Positions 23,517-34,358 of a stretch of DNA of 64,000 bases are shown one piece after another. The translations under genes were made by a program, and so were the position numbers. The notes beneath the pieces were generated by a model. It was not told the DNA's origin. It saw only the letters and a list, made by a program, of their open reading frames with translations, and did no database searches. Origin of the DNA: Phycomyces blakesleeanus NRRL 1555(-). Lineage: Eukaryota; Mucoromycota; Mucoromycetes; Mucorales; Phycomycetaceae. The stretch is from contig NW_017265146.1 in assembly GCF_001638985.1 (NCBI RefSeq), forward strand, positions 1,054,001 to 1,118,000, in the 5' to 3' direction. Position 1 is the first letter of the stretch. The number at the start of each line of letters is the position of its first letter.

Positions 23517-25853
23517 TTAGTTTCCAATAGCTGCCTGACCCACAGATAGTAAGCTGTGACCGGCTGATGGTGGGATATAATAGAATCCAGCCACCAGAAC
23601 ACAGTAACTGAGGATAAGGATTGAGCCCTTGAAGTAATTGGCCTTGCCTTCTTGGTAAGTATAAGTCAACAAAAACACCGAGAATATAACCGAGATGACA
23701 TCCCAACGAGGAAATACCAGACTAATAATGATAATGATAATGATAATGTCAAAACCAATTCAGTCACTCAGTAAAACACAAAACAACCAAGTAAACAAAC
23801 TTACCTAAAGGTATAGCGAGCAACTTCTTCTTTATCCCAGTTGTACCAAAGGGAGAACCCAACCATGGCTGGGATCTGCAACAGGCACACTTGAAGTGCA
23901 TACGCCGAACCAATTTCCATACTATTTATTCCCCAGAATATAATCAAATCAGAATCTTGTTTGGTTTGGTTTGGTTTGTTTGTTTGTTTGTTTGTTTGTG
24001 AATTAACAAAGGAAACACACGTGTGTATTCCTTTTTCTATCTTCTTTTTTTTATCTTACCTGAGAACAATGTTTCCATTCAAAGCAAACGAAATAGCGTT
24101 CATAAACTCGGTAATGTTTGGTACCAACGCAAACAAGGTTAATCCCAAAAACTTCTCATCGACTACCAGACTGTCCATAACCAGATCAACTGTTTCGATC
24201 AAGATCTCGGCAATAATAGAATACAGCAATGTGCAGCCGAACAAAACTGTGAAACTCTTGGTCTTACTCCAATTAGGCGAGTCGTGTCCAGCGGCCTCTT
24301 CTTCATCCTCATCCTCATCAGGTTCTTTGGCGTGGATAAAAGTTATAGGAGTAGCTGGAAGGTTGTTTGGTCCAACAATTGGTATAAAGTTAGGGTTATG
24401 AGGGTTATAGAGAGTTGTATTGCTGCCAGCAGTAGAGTCCTGGATTTGAGCAGTAGTAGGTGGAGGAGAATGGGAAGGAAGAGGGGGAGAAGATGTTGTA
24501 TGCGGCAAGTTTTGTGTGGCGCTATAGAGAGCCAATGAAGCTGGTCCAGATGTTGTTACTGGTATAGTCTGAGACGGTGCAACATCCTTGGCAGTTGCGG
24601 GATGATGTGTGAGATGAGAAAGGATATGAGCAGGCAATAATCGCTGGTAGTATGATTGGTGGGGTTGTTTGGGGGCTTTTGGAGTAGAGCTCTTCCAGAC
24701 CATATCCACATGTGTGTGCAAACTAAACACTAATCCTATAAAATAAACCTTTTGGAGTACAAGAAATCAATGTCGAGTCCAAAATCATTGTGTGAATTTA
24801 CTTACCGAAGGAAGGATAGCGGCACATATCCACATGAGAGGCTTGACACTGTTCTGGTAAACTGGATCCAAGGTCGGGTTCATCTGGTCATAGTAACACT
24901 GGGAACAAGCAATCACACCTGTACCATTGCTCGACTCTGGACACCCGGTGCACCGTAGTTCAAACTAGTCTCAATTTGTAAGCAGTCTATTCCCACTAGG
25001 GTACTAAATCACTAGCTAGCTGGCTAGCTTACTGGCCAGCTAAATAAATCAAATAAGTATATAAAGAAATAAGACTTACGGATCCTAACATTTGGTAAAA
25101 CAATGTGGGTGTCAAGATGCCAATGATGGCCATAATAAGCATAGTGGATGTAACACCGGCACTTTTAGCATTGAAACGCTGTTCCTTTCGTTTTACACCA
25201 GCACTTATCATGGAACAACCTGGGAGTAAGAGAACACCGGCCAAGATACTTCCTATCAGGGAACCTTCAACCAAAGCACTCTTCCCACCCATCAGGGCCA
25301 CAGAATAGAGAATGATTTCGATGATACTACCAAAGGTAGCGTTGATTACTGCACCCACACCCATACTACTCTGGGCTGACACAGAACTGACACCCATTCC
25401 GATAAAGTATGAAAGTGGGATGACAGACGCCAAGGAAAGTGAGAAGATGGCTGTTGGTGATGTGACGATAGAGTCTGGGAGATATTTTTTGAGAACATGG
25501 TCGTCAAATATGACAAAGAACACGATGGGTAGTAAATTGATGAACATGATATTGATGCCATCATAGGTGTATTTGTAATACTGCAATCCGATGGCCTGGT
25601 ATGTACACAGCAAGATGATGATAGGCTTGCCGGTTGCGTTCATCTGGGACTGACCGGATGGACTTGATTTGAAACGCAGTGTGAGTGGATGACGGTAAAG
25701 ATGGCGCAGGAGAATGTAATTTAGCTTAGCCATTGGAATGGTAACGACACACAGCCAGCATATAGTAGACACAAGCAGCAGAAGTGGAGCTATTTAAAGA
25801 ATATATATTCCAAAAAGAAAAATCATTAGTTTCAAACCAAAAAGAAATTTACT

Positions 25854-25885
<32 letters not shown>

Positions 25886-26729
25886 ATGTAACTTACCTGC
25901 GATTACAAAAAATAAAACATAGTAGATCCAACCAGCCAAACCAAGCCGTAATACACTTGAGATTCTTTGTTTCAGAGTTGGCTTATTTCTCTGAGCTGTA
26001 TCATCAGCTCTTTGGTTCTGCAACAGCCCTGACTCCTCATCTACGGAAGCAGAAGGATGTCTTGGATCAGATGGAGTGATCTCAACATGTCTTTCGATGT
26101 ATCTGCCAAATGGCCACAGAAGATATGCTGCTAGTTCTCTGAGCACAAGTGCATAGGCACGTCCGTTTGTGGGGATTATTATCATAACAATTGAGATGAT
26201 AAACATCACCAAAGCTAGCCACCATCCAAATACTAATGTCCATGCAATGTTTCCTGGGTTAAGAAACAGTTCTGGCGAGGAAGATGGGGAGGCATGAAGG
26301 GAACTGTTGGCCTTGCGGACCACCGAGCGTGATTTTTTGTACAAAGCAGGTTTCCAGATTGGAAGACCAAATGGATGTCTCTTATTCATTGCCTACAATA
26401 AAGATAGGAAGAAGACCAAAAATACACATAAGAAAGGCGGCCGTTTAATCACAGATTTATATAACAGCAAGAAACAAAGACAGGCTTCTTTATCTTACTT
26501 CTTGGATATCTTTGAGTGTCATTTCTCGGTCTGTGCTGTCAAACGACTGTCTGTCAGAGTCGCGGCGATGAGTGCGTCTTCGCGGTTTGGCATGCTCATT
26601 AGCCTCATCCGAATGAGGTCCATTTGGAGACCTGTCGGGTTCGTCTTCGGGCGGACTATCAGTCGCTCCATAATGCACCTTTCGGGTTCCATCCTTGGGA
26701 GGTGGGTCGTTAATAGACGAAGATCCCAT
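23517..26729 (-). CDS. Type II CAX cation/proton exchanger with N-terminal YccF domain (Vnx1-like, 7 exons)
   Basis: Membrane antiporter of the Ca2+:cation family, expected on the vacuole or another endomembrane, exchanging H+ for Ca2+ or Na+/K+ as yeast Vnx1 does. Proposed exons on the minus strand: 26729-26499, 26392-25897, 25789-25080, 24964-24806, 24748-24060, 23921-23805 and 23721-23517. All junctions keep frame, giving 868 residues, close to the length of yeast Vnx1. Residues about 1-77 are hydrophilic. About 120-178 is a YccF-type domain (IAWTLVFGWWLALV, AYLLWPFGRYIE). The two ion-binding repeats are GAVINATFGSIIE (about 388-400) and LVPNITEFMNA (about 740-750). Between them lies a long loop with an acidic run near 670-686. 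The ATG at 26729 was preferred to the upstream TTG. Ion specificity cannot be read from sequence. Confidence 0.85.
25854..25883. repeat. GT microsatellite in intron 2 of the CAX gene
   Basis: A (GT)n run lies 13 bases from the exon 2 donor. On the transcribed strand it is a (CA)n tract just after the 5' splice site. It explains a spurious His-Thr run when the intron is translated. Confidence 0.85.
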
Positions 26730-27027
26730 AAATGTCAAGAAAGAGAATAAAACAAAGAGTGGGAAGATTAAAAGAAGAAGAAAAGGAAAAAGAAAAGGAA
26801 AGACAAGGGTCGTTTTCTTATTTCTTTGTGAGGCATTTTTATTTTATTTTATTTTATTTTTTATTTTATTTTTATTTTATTGCTTTTTTCTTGTGTGTGT
26901 ATGGTTTTTTTACAACTATTCTTATTTTTTTATTTCGCTTTTTTCCTTTTTTGTACAAATGAATACCATATATATACATATAATATATATATATATATAT
27001 TTTTGGATGTCGGTATCTAAAAATCTA

Positions 27028-28732
27028 TCAGTCTTTAAGACTTGCTAATGCCTTTTTGTAGTTTTCCTCATAACGGGCAAGGTCTTCTTTCTCAACTCTC
27101 AGTGTCTTGACTTGCGACAGGTGACTAGCATCTCTCAGAATTTCCTTGAAGTGACGAGCCTCTTGTTTCTCTACAATTGTGTATGCCTGACCCTCTCGGC
27201 CAGCTCTTGCTGTACGACCCACACGGTGGATATACTTGTCCATAAACAGTGGAACATCGTAACTTATCACAGTGTCAACACAGTCAAGATCAATACCACG
27301 ACCGATCAAATCGGAACAAATCATCCTATGGGTGGATTAAGACAAAGAAACATATATATATATATTAATAAATTAATATATAAGTCAAAATTATACTATT
27401 TTTTTGAAACATATATGAAAAACTTACAAATCAATTTCTCCGGCACGGAATTTCTTCATCAAAGATTTACGCTGAGACACCGAAAGGTCACTTGAGTACT
27501 CTGCCACTCGTGTCTTTTTACCTTCATTAAGCTCTTCATAGGCTTCAATGAGGAGCTGTAGACGCTGGGTAGATTCAACAGACTTTGTGAAACACAGGCC
27601 AGATGTGATGCCAACCTGGTGCAGCAAGTAGATCATCATAAGGGGTTTCTGATCGGCATTACAGACCACCATATGTTCCTTAAGGCCTGCTGGGGTAGTG
27701 TACTCGGGTCTGGTACTGTCGTCGCCTATGACCTGGACCGAAATGTATTCAGGATCCGTCAAATGCAAACCCGCAATTTTGGCAGGATCCTTGGTTAGGG
27801 TTGCAGAGAACAGCAGTTTTTGGATCTAAAATAAATAAATAAATAAATACAACGTTTTGTTTAGCTTTCTTATGATTATTACTATGAGTATTACTATTTG
27901 GGGGTCTTGTTATGTTGTTCCTATATACATCTTTTTTTTAATAGTAAATCTTACTGCAGGTGCCTTTGTCAAATCAAGATCGGTCTTTGGTAGATTGTAA
28001 TGGGACCTCAGGTAACTTGGTGCAATGGCATCTGCTTCCGGGACACTAAAATAGGAAACGTGTCAGTGTACACAAGAGTAGGACAATATTATATAATTTT
28101 TTTTCTTTCTTTCTTTCTTCCTTTCATTCTTTCTTTTTCTTTCTATCTCTATCTCTATCTCTATATATCTTTGTGCTATTTATGAATAGGCGTGTGTGTG
28201 AATAGATGTGTGTGTGTACCCGTATGTGTTGGTTTTAAATTCAAGTGGTTCCTGGCTAGGGTCTCCTGGACGAGTGGCCTGTAAGACTTGGTTCAACCAA
28301 TCCTGGAAACTCTGGTTTAAAAGTCGATCGGCTTCATCAATAACCAGGAACCGGAGATGTTCCAACGAGAAATTGGGTGTATCTTTGAGATGATCCATCA
28401 AACGACCAGGAGTGGCTATCAAGATGTCAACTCGGCTAGAACCACCAGGGTAACTATTATTTTTATACACAAATGTGCGTATTTGTACATATATTTTAAG
28501 CTTATCTTTTTCTTTTTCTCGTTTTGGTTTTTGGTTTTATACTTGTAATTGTACACACTCGTACATAAATACAACTATGTATATATATATATATATATAT
28601 ATTTACCTGTCTTTTGTCATTCCAACTAAAGATTGTTGTTCATGGGCAAATGATTGTTGACCAGTTGCTGTACCAACCTATATTAGAAAATCAAATAAAT
28701 TGATAAATAATAACCATTAATAAATAAATACA

Positions 28733-28782
<50 letters not shown>

Positions 28783-29810
28783 AGTATATTATTAAAAAAT
28801 ATTGTAACCGTCTTACTTTGAGATCCGTGCCTTGTACAAAAGCGTCAAAGGTTTCTTTTACTTGAACAACCAAATCACGGGTGGGAAGAATAATCAGGGC
28901 TCTTAGGCGAGTGACTACGCGCTTGGACAAGATATCCACAATAGGCAATACATATGCAAGGGTTTTACCGCTTCCTGTAGGAGCTGAGATGCACAAGTCT
29001 CCCGGTGCCCGTCTAGTGTCATACAAAGTCTGTCTTCTCAAGAATACGGGAATGACAGCCATCTGAACTATAAGTAATTGCCTTTGTGTTTTAGTTAAAT
29101 TGGATTACATTTAATTGAATTGAATTGAATTTGAGTTGTAGTTTTAGCTGTAGGCTACAAAGTATTTATCCTTTCGTCATTATTGTAAATAATATGTGTA
29201 TATAATTACCTGCAAAGAAAGAGGACAGCCCAAAATCACCACATCTTTTGATAATACGAGCGGATAGGCCAGCCTGATCCAACTCGCATGTCTCTTCTGG
29301 TGAGACAACTGTGGGCTGTAATAACCATTCGGGAATACCCATGCTACGCAACAATTTAATATCTTCCTTGCTTTGTTGCGCTTGGGTTCCAATCATATCT
29401 GGGAATGCTTCCAGAATAGACTCATCTTCCTCTTCCTCTTCCTTTTCTTTTTGCTTTCCTTCCTCTTCTTCCTCTTCGTCTTCCTCCACTTCTTCCTTGT
29501 CGTCATTTTCTTCGTTATCTTCTTCTTCTACTACTTCTTCCATTTCTTCGATTTCTTCTCCTTTTTCACTTTCTTCAGTTGTGTCTATTTTTTCGTCTGT
29601 ATTTACTGAAACTACATTTTGTTTCTTTGGTTGTTTTTTGGACTTCTTCTCGACGACTTCCTTGGTAATAGTTGTGTCGGGTTGTTCCGTTTTACGTTTG
29701 CGATTTACTTTTTCAAGAAGTTTGTTGAGTCTTTCTTGCTTCTTGTCCATGCTACGACTGTCTGTCGTCTGCTTCTCGTCTTCTCCATCATATCGTGAAA
29801 TTGAGAACAT
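27028..29810 (-). CDS. DBP6: DEAD-box ATP-dependent RNA helicase, DDX51/Dbp6 type (7 exons)
   Basis: Nucleolar helicase family needed for early 60S ribosome assembly in yeast (Dbp6) and animals (DDX51). Proposed exons on the minus strand: 29810-29210, 29067-28817, 28677-28607, 28453-28220, 28045-27955, 27825-27428 and 27325-27028. All joins are in frame and give 647 residues. The acidic Glu-rich N-terminus covers about residues 75-150. Helicase motifs appear in order: VQMAVIP (Q-like, about 201-207), APTGSGKT (229-236), PTRDL (262-266), TPGRL (322-326), VIDEADRLL with DEAD at 347-350, SAT (423-425), SDLIGRGID and HRVGRTAR (582-589). The C-terminal [13 protein letters not shown] and [13 protein letters not shown] match the DDX51 subfamily. 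The exon 4 donor (GG-GTACAC) is weak. The start at [10 protein letters not shown] was chosen because the upstream frame looks untranslated. Confidence 0.88.
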
Positions 29811-30572
29811 TGCAAAGGATCGATGAATTAATGATGAGATCTCCTGCACACAGACTACCACATACAATACACACACAAAAAAAAGAATAAAGTCAGCTTT
29901 TTTTTTGGAGTATTTTACCAGTCACGGAATTAAGCAAAAAAAAAACACACACACACACATAGAGAATTTCGCATTTAAAAATGAGAAAATTAAACCAATA
30001 TTTTGAGGTAGTCACAGCTCAAATTTGAAAAAGACCAACTTTCAAAAAAGTGGTCCGTAATTCCCAAACAACAACATAATGATGATGCTTATACATTATC
30101 TACAGCTACAAATAAAAATATATAATGTATATACAGTGAGTATTATATAAGCAATCTATTTTATTTTCAAAATTCCAGTTTCTTTTTTATAGCTACTAAC
30201 TGAAATACATAAAAATTACTATCTCAAACAATGGATCTTTTGCTAAGAATACAAGATATAAAAAAGCTATATGCTTACATAAAGCAATTAATCGTCGATT
30301 AAGTTTTGAAAGAAGGCCAAAGCAAAAGCAAAATATCAAAACTATCTAACTTGAGCTAAACAACTATCGACAGTATTATCAAACGCCATGTAAAAAGAAG
30401 AGGAGTGAATAGAAATATATATAAATATCAGATAAGAACATGTTTAGTTTACTCAATATACTTTAGACAAAAAATGCCAGTTAACCACCGGGATAGTCAA
30501 TGGCAAGCTGTTAGAGCAGTTTCTTGCTCTTAATGATGAAAGAACCTTTATCTTAGCAAATCAACACACACG

Positions 30573-30607
<35 letters not shown>

Positions 30608-31731
30608 GAGAAAATTTAAATCACATTAAAAAAGAACAAAGTCTGTCAAAGAGAAGAAAAAACACATCAGATGCGACTCAAAGTAAATTAAGGTCTGTTA
30701 GCACCTTCTAACAGCTTTTAATATCTTACAAAGCAAATTGTATTTATGTTGATTAAGCAGAATCCAATGCCAGCTTGATAAGTGGGAGAGGATAATGCAA
30801 AAACAAACAAACGAACCTTGGATCTTACAATTACGGCAGTCATATCATATCAAAGTGTTGAAATCAGTCGCAGGCGGCACAAACCCACACTTGTATTTTG
30901 AATTCGTCAAGCAAATCGCAGCGAGCTTAGACAGAGACAATGTCGCCCCAAATTATTTTATTACGAACACTGCTGTACATACGACTGAGCTTTTAAGAAG
31001 TAACTTACGCAACTACACAAGGCACAAATTTCATTTTCTTCCTTAATATAGTTCATTCTTAAAACTTATAGAAGAATGTTCCTTTCAAAGTTAAGAAGTT
31101 TGATTAGAAGAAACCCTGGTCGCTCTGCCGATTAGATTGTAAATTATGTTGCTGGCTATAGTAAGCAAATTTGTAAAGGCAGCTATAAAGGTTGGGTTGA
31201 TGACAATGTAGTTTTTTTTTGGAAAGATAGACTTTTTCAAATTTAACCTGTGAGACTACCTCAAAAAGTCGATTTGATTTTGTCATTTTTGAATGTAAAA
31301 AGTCGCTTCATTTGCCAATAATTGAAGTCTTTAGACAAGCAGTCAAGATAAACAGTTTTAAGTCGACAGTCATCGCCACTCTATTCTTTTCTTTTTTCAA
31401 CCCTGTACCAACAACAACTTCGCACTGCTTTCAAAGTCGACAATACCAATCATACTATCTTTCTTATTTTATCACTACTGAAAAATAAAAATAAAAATAA
31501 TAACCATATAATCAAACTTCAGCACTCGGAACCCATATACTCTGTTCTTTTATATCTGAAGTGACATATACTACTATTCTCAGAACTGTCTTTTTACTTT
31601 CGCATGCACATGATATCTATATACTTATACCTTCAACACCTTCTTCAATGAAAATGACCCCACCCTATCACACATAATTTTTAAAAATTCTTACTTTTAG
31701 CATATCTTTAAATATTCAGTTCTAGACCAAA
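29811..31731. other. AT-rich spacer
   Basis: About 1.9 kb without a confident gene. An 83-codon plus-strand frame (30795-31046) has a fairly normal amino-acid mix (KSVAGGTNPHLYFEFVKQIA) but no recognisable domain or splice context, so I do not call it. CA and TA microsatellites lie at 29947-29959 and 30571-30606. Confidence 0.45.
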
Positions 31732-32011
31732 TGTTATATTTTTAGAAAAAGAAAGAAAAACAAAGTGCAGACGAGAAGTACGGTGAGACTTTGTTTACTG
31801 ATGAAAAAAGAGATCCCCTTCTATTGCTATTTGCTATGTGAGTTTATATAGACATTGCGTGTGTATTTAGGATAATGATATGAGTATATCATGTGATGTC
31901 TGTTCTTATATCAAATTATATAATATCCTAGAGAGATATCTCTGCACGTGACTTACGTTCGCACTTTTAAATCACTAAGAACATAGGAAGTTATAAATCA
32001 CATGACTTACA
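31732..32011 (-). repeat. LTR-like repeat, composed of module B plus module X1
   Basis: It starts TGTTAT and ends CTTACA (TGT...ACA termini). The first 182 bases (module B, 31732-31913) match 46666-46849, inside the right LTR of the gypsy element. The remaining 98 bases (module X1) match 32750-32775 plus 33057-33129. Homology to the second X1 copy ends exactly at the CTTAC terminus, as expected at an LTR edge. The orientation is taken from the gypsy copy. Confidence 0.65.
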
Positions 32012-32053
32012 TTTGGTCCTTCTATATTTCAAAACAAGTACATGAATTACTCT

Positions 32054-32215
32054 CGCACATGTAATCCACGATCGTAATTGTGTGCCCAATTGAGATTAAC
32101 AATAAGGACAAGTAAACATTTAATTGTGAAGGGAATATCTGAATCTCGCACATATAATCCACGATCGTAATTGTGTGCTCAATTAAGATGAACAATAGGG
32201 AGAAGTAGGTAAATT
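32054..32215. repeat. Two-copy tandem duplication, about 98-bp period
   Basis: A block beginning CTCGCACATGTAATCCACGA near 32054 recurs at about 32152 (CTCGCACATATAATCCACGA), followed in both by TCGTAATTGTGTGC and CAATTRAGATKAACAATA. It lies in the internal part of the degenerate LTR element. Confidence 0.75.
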
Positions 32216-32320
32216 TAGGGATTAAATGACACACTATATAGCAATTGAATTTATACAAGAAAACTTCTGGCTATCAAGACAACTATAGAAATTTGAAAGG
32301 CTTTCAAAAATTTAGACAAG

Positions 32321-32437
32321 CGGGTAGAATAAACGGGTAGAATAAATGGGTAGAAAAAACGGGTAAAATAAACAGGTAACATAAACAGGTAGTATAAATG
32401 GGCAGAATAAACAGGTAGTATGAATGGGTAGTAAATA
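32321..32437. repeat. 13-bp minisatellite, 9 copies
   Basis: Unit CGGGTAGAATAAA with variants TGGGTAGAAAAAA, CAGGTAACATAAA and CAGGTAGTATAAA repeats nine times without gaps. It lies inside the miniature LTR element. Confidence 0.85.
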
Positions 32438-32487
32438 CCTAAAATTGATAACAGTATAAATAGCACATAAGAGACTTTAGGAAGAAG

Positions 32488-33129
32488 TGTTATCATAAAT
32501 ATTAGAGGATGAGTATATACAAATTATAAAAAAAAAGAAACTAAATCACAAGAGTGCTATTATTGCCACTTTGCTTTAATCAAAGTTTTCAATTTTTGCA
32601 TGGATCATTTTCAATTTTTCCTTTAATACAAAACCTTTACAAGAATAAAATATTGAAATAAACTTAGACAAACGGGGTTTTCTTTCTTTTCATAGTATGG
32701 TTATTGCTTCTTAAACTGTCCCAATGGGGACAACCGGTCTACCTTGTCAAATTATATAATATCCTAGAGAGATATTGTAATGTGCGAAAAGTCACACAAT
32801 AAGATAATAAGATGGAATCAAATATGAAGATAAAGATAATCTTTATTTGTGATAATGTTCGTGATATTTATACTAATGTAAGAGATGCCGCAGTCTTCAA
32901 TATTATATGCTAAGTGTGTTTACTGCGGTTTCTTGCTGAGCAATGGTTGTCTTCTTCTTCTTGGCATTGCTCACCCAACTACTGCGGTTGGAGTAGTTGC
33001 TCCTGATTGGAGAGGATTGGAACTGAGTGTTAATTCCAATCCGCTCCTGACAATATCTCTGCACGTGACTTACGTTCGCACTTTTAAATTACTAAGAACA
33101 TAGGAAGTTACTAAATCACATGACTTACG
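32488..33129 (-). repeat. LTR-like repeat, module A plus X1, interrupted by a solo LTR
   Basis: Module A (32488-32749) starts TGTTAT and ends TTGTCA, and is about 80 percent like 41442-41687 at the left end of the gypsy element. It is followed by X1 (32750-32775 and 33057-33129), split by the solo LTR at 32776-33052. With 31732-32011 it bounds only about 480 bases of internal sequence, so the element is internally deleted or TRIM-like. Confidence 0.6.
32776..33052. mobile_element. Solo LTR, 277 bp, with 4-bp target duplication
   Basis: It begins TGTAATG and ends CTGACA, and is flanked on both sides by ATAT (32772-32775 and 33053-33056). Removing it rejoins the X1 repeat exactly as in the undisturbed copy at 31914-32011. 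That is direct evidence for the insertion and its ends. It contains no coding sequence that I trust. The parent retrotransposon is not in this window. Confidence 0.85.
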
Positions 33130-34358
33130 TTCAAACAGTTAAAAAGAAAGGAAGTTATAAATCACATGACTTACGTTCAAACCATTAAAAAGAAAGAGAG
33201 ATACTCTGCACATGAGTTATATAGAATCTAATCATCTTTCGATTGCATTCAATATCTTAATTATTGATAAATCTCTATTTTAATGTAAATCATGGCCATA
33301 TAACAAAATGTCTTTACTATTAAATCACTGTTTGCTTTGAACATCTTTAAAAATTATATTTTTTTTCTTATTACTACCAACTATTATTATTATTATACTT
33401 ATAAATTATATATAAATAAATAAAAATCAGATCATTTTTAATTGTATTGTAATCGTAATAAAAATATATTAATTTAAAGAATAAAGAAAATATATGTATA
33501 TATCATTTTAGTTATTACCAAAAGCTATTCAATATAAATAATAAATAAAAATAAAATAAAAATAATGATTTATTTGTATGTTACAATTGTGCTGCGCCCT
33601 GATACCTGGATTTGAATTAATCTACAACAAAAAAAAGAAAAACGTGTCGGCTATTACTACTTTTTAATTTAAAAGCAAAGATCATCAATATTATATATTA
33701 CATTTTATAATAATAACTGATAAAATAAAATGAAACATATGATTGTGCATTGACAATTGGATATTCAAGAATTTATATATACTGTTACTCCAAGAAGCTA
33801 TATTGAACTGTGCACTTTTCGCAGCATTTGTAATTCGATACACATGGTAATTCCAAGAGGCTATACTGAACCGTGCACTTTCTGCAGCATTTGTAATTCG
33901 ATACACATGTTAATTCCAAAAGGTTAACCTATGCTACTTTGACAACTGACTGTTCCTTTTGTCACCTTACTTTTATTACTTTAACAAGACATTCTAATGA
34001 ACTTTTACAGCTATACTCTACTTAATTTAGCTACTATTACTTGAAGAAGTCATCTTACTGCGTCTTGACACATGGATTTTACTCTATTATTTAATATTAC
34101 TTGAAGAAGATATTCTCTTGAATTTATTCTAATTATCATATTACTTCAGCACATTGTTGATTTACATATGATTCAAATCTATTTTAAATTATGACAAGTC
34201 TGTCATTATTGGTATAATCATTATTTTGAAAAAGAGTATATATAGGATGTCTGTAAAGTTCATGTCTTTCAGAAAAATAATAATCTTACATATACTCTTT
34301 ACTATTTTTCTATCCCCACCTTAATTGCAAAACCAATTGCAATTTATCAAATATCAAT
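33130..34358. other. AT-rich sequence between LTR remnants and Helitron
   Basis: About 1.2 kb with no gene. It has AT simple sequence near 33360-33560 and a two-copy tandem repeat listed separately. The Helitron 5' end probably lies in the last few hundred bases, but I could not place a defensible TC terminus. Confidence 0.45.
33783..33910. repeat. Two-copy tandem repeat, about 63-bp unit
   Basis: Two adjacent units share AGCATTTGTAATTCGATACA and a preceding GCTATAYTGAACYGTGCACT. The third unit begins (TTAATTCCAA) but breaks off. Confidence 0.8.

Noticed and set aside
24284..24538. Plus-strand frame over the CAX gene
   Set aside because: Antisense to exon 5, whose sense translation has clear CAX motifs.
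29311..29826. 171-codon serine-rich plus-strand frame
   Set aside because: It is the antisense of the Glu-rich N-terminus of the DDX51/Dbp6-like gene (GAA/GAG read backwards gives TTC/CTC/TCT).
30795..31046. 83-codon plus-strand frame with fairly normal composition
   Set aside because: No recognisable family and it stands alone between spacers. Chance occurrence cannot be excluded, so it is mentioned only in the spacer entry.
32885..33103. 72-codon frame in the solo LTR
   Set aside because: It crosses the proven LTR boundary at 33052 and is therefore an accident of insertion.
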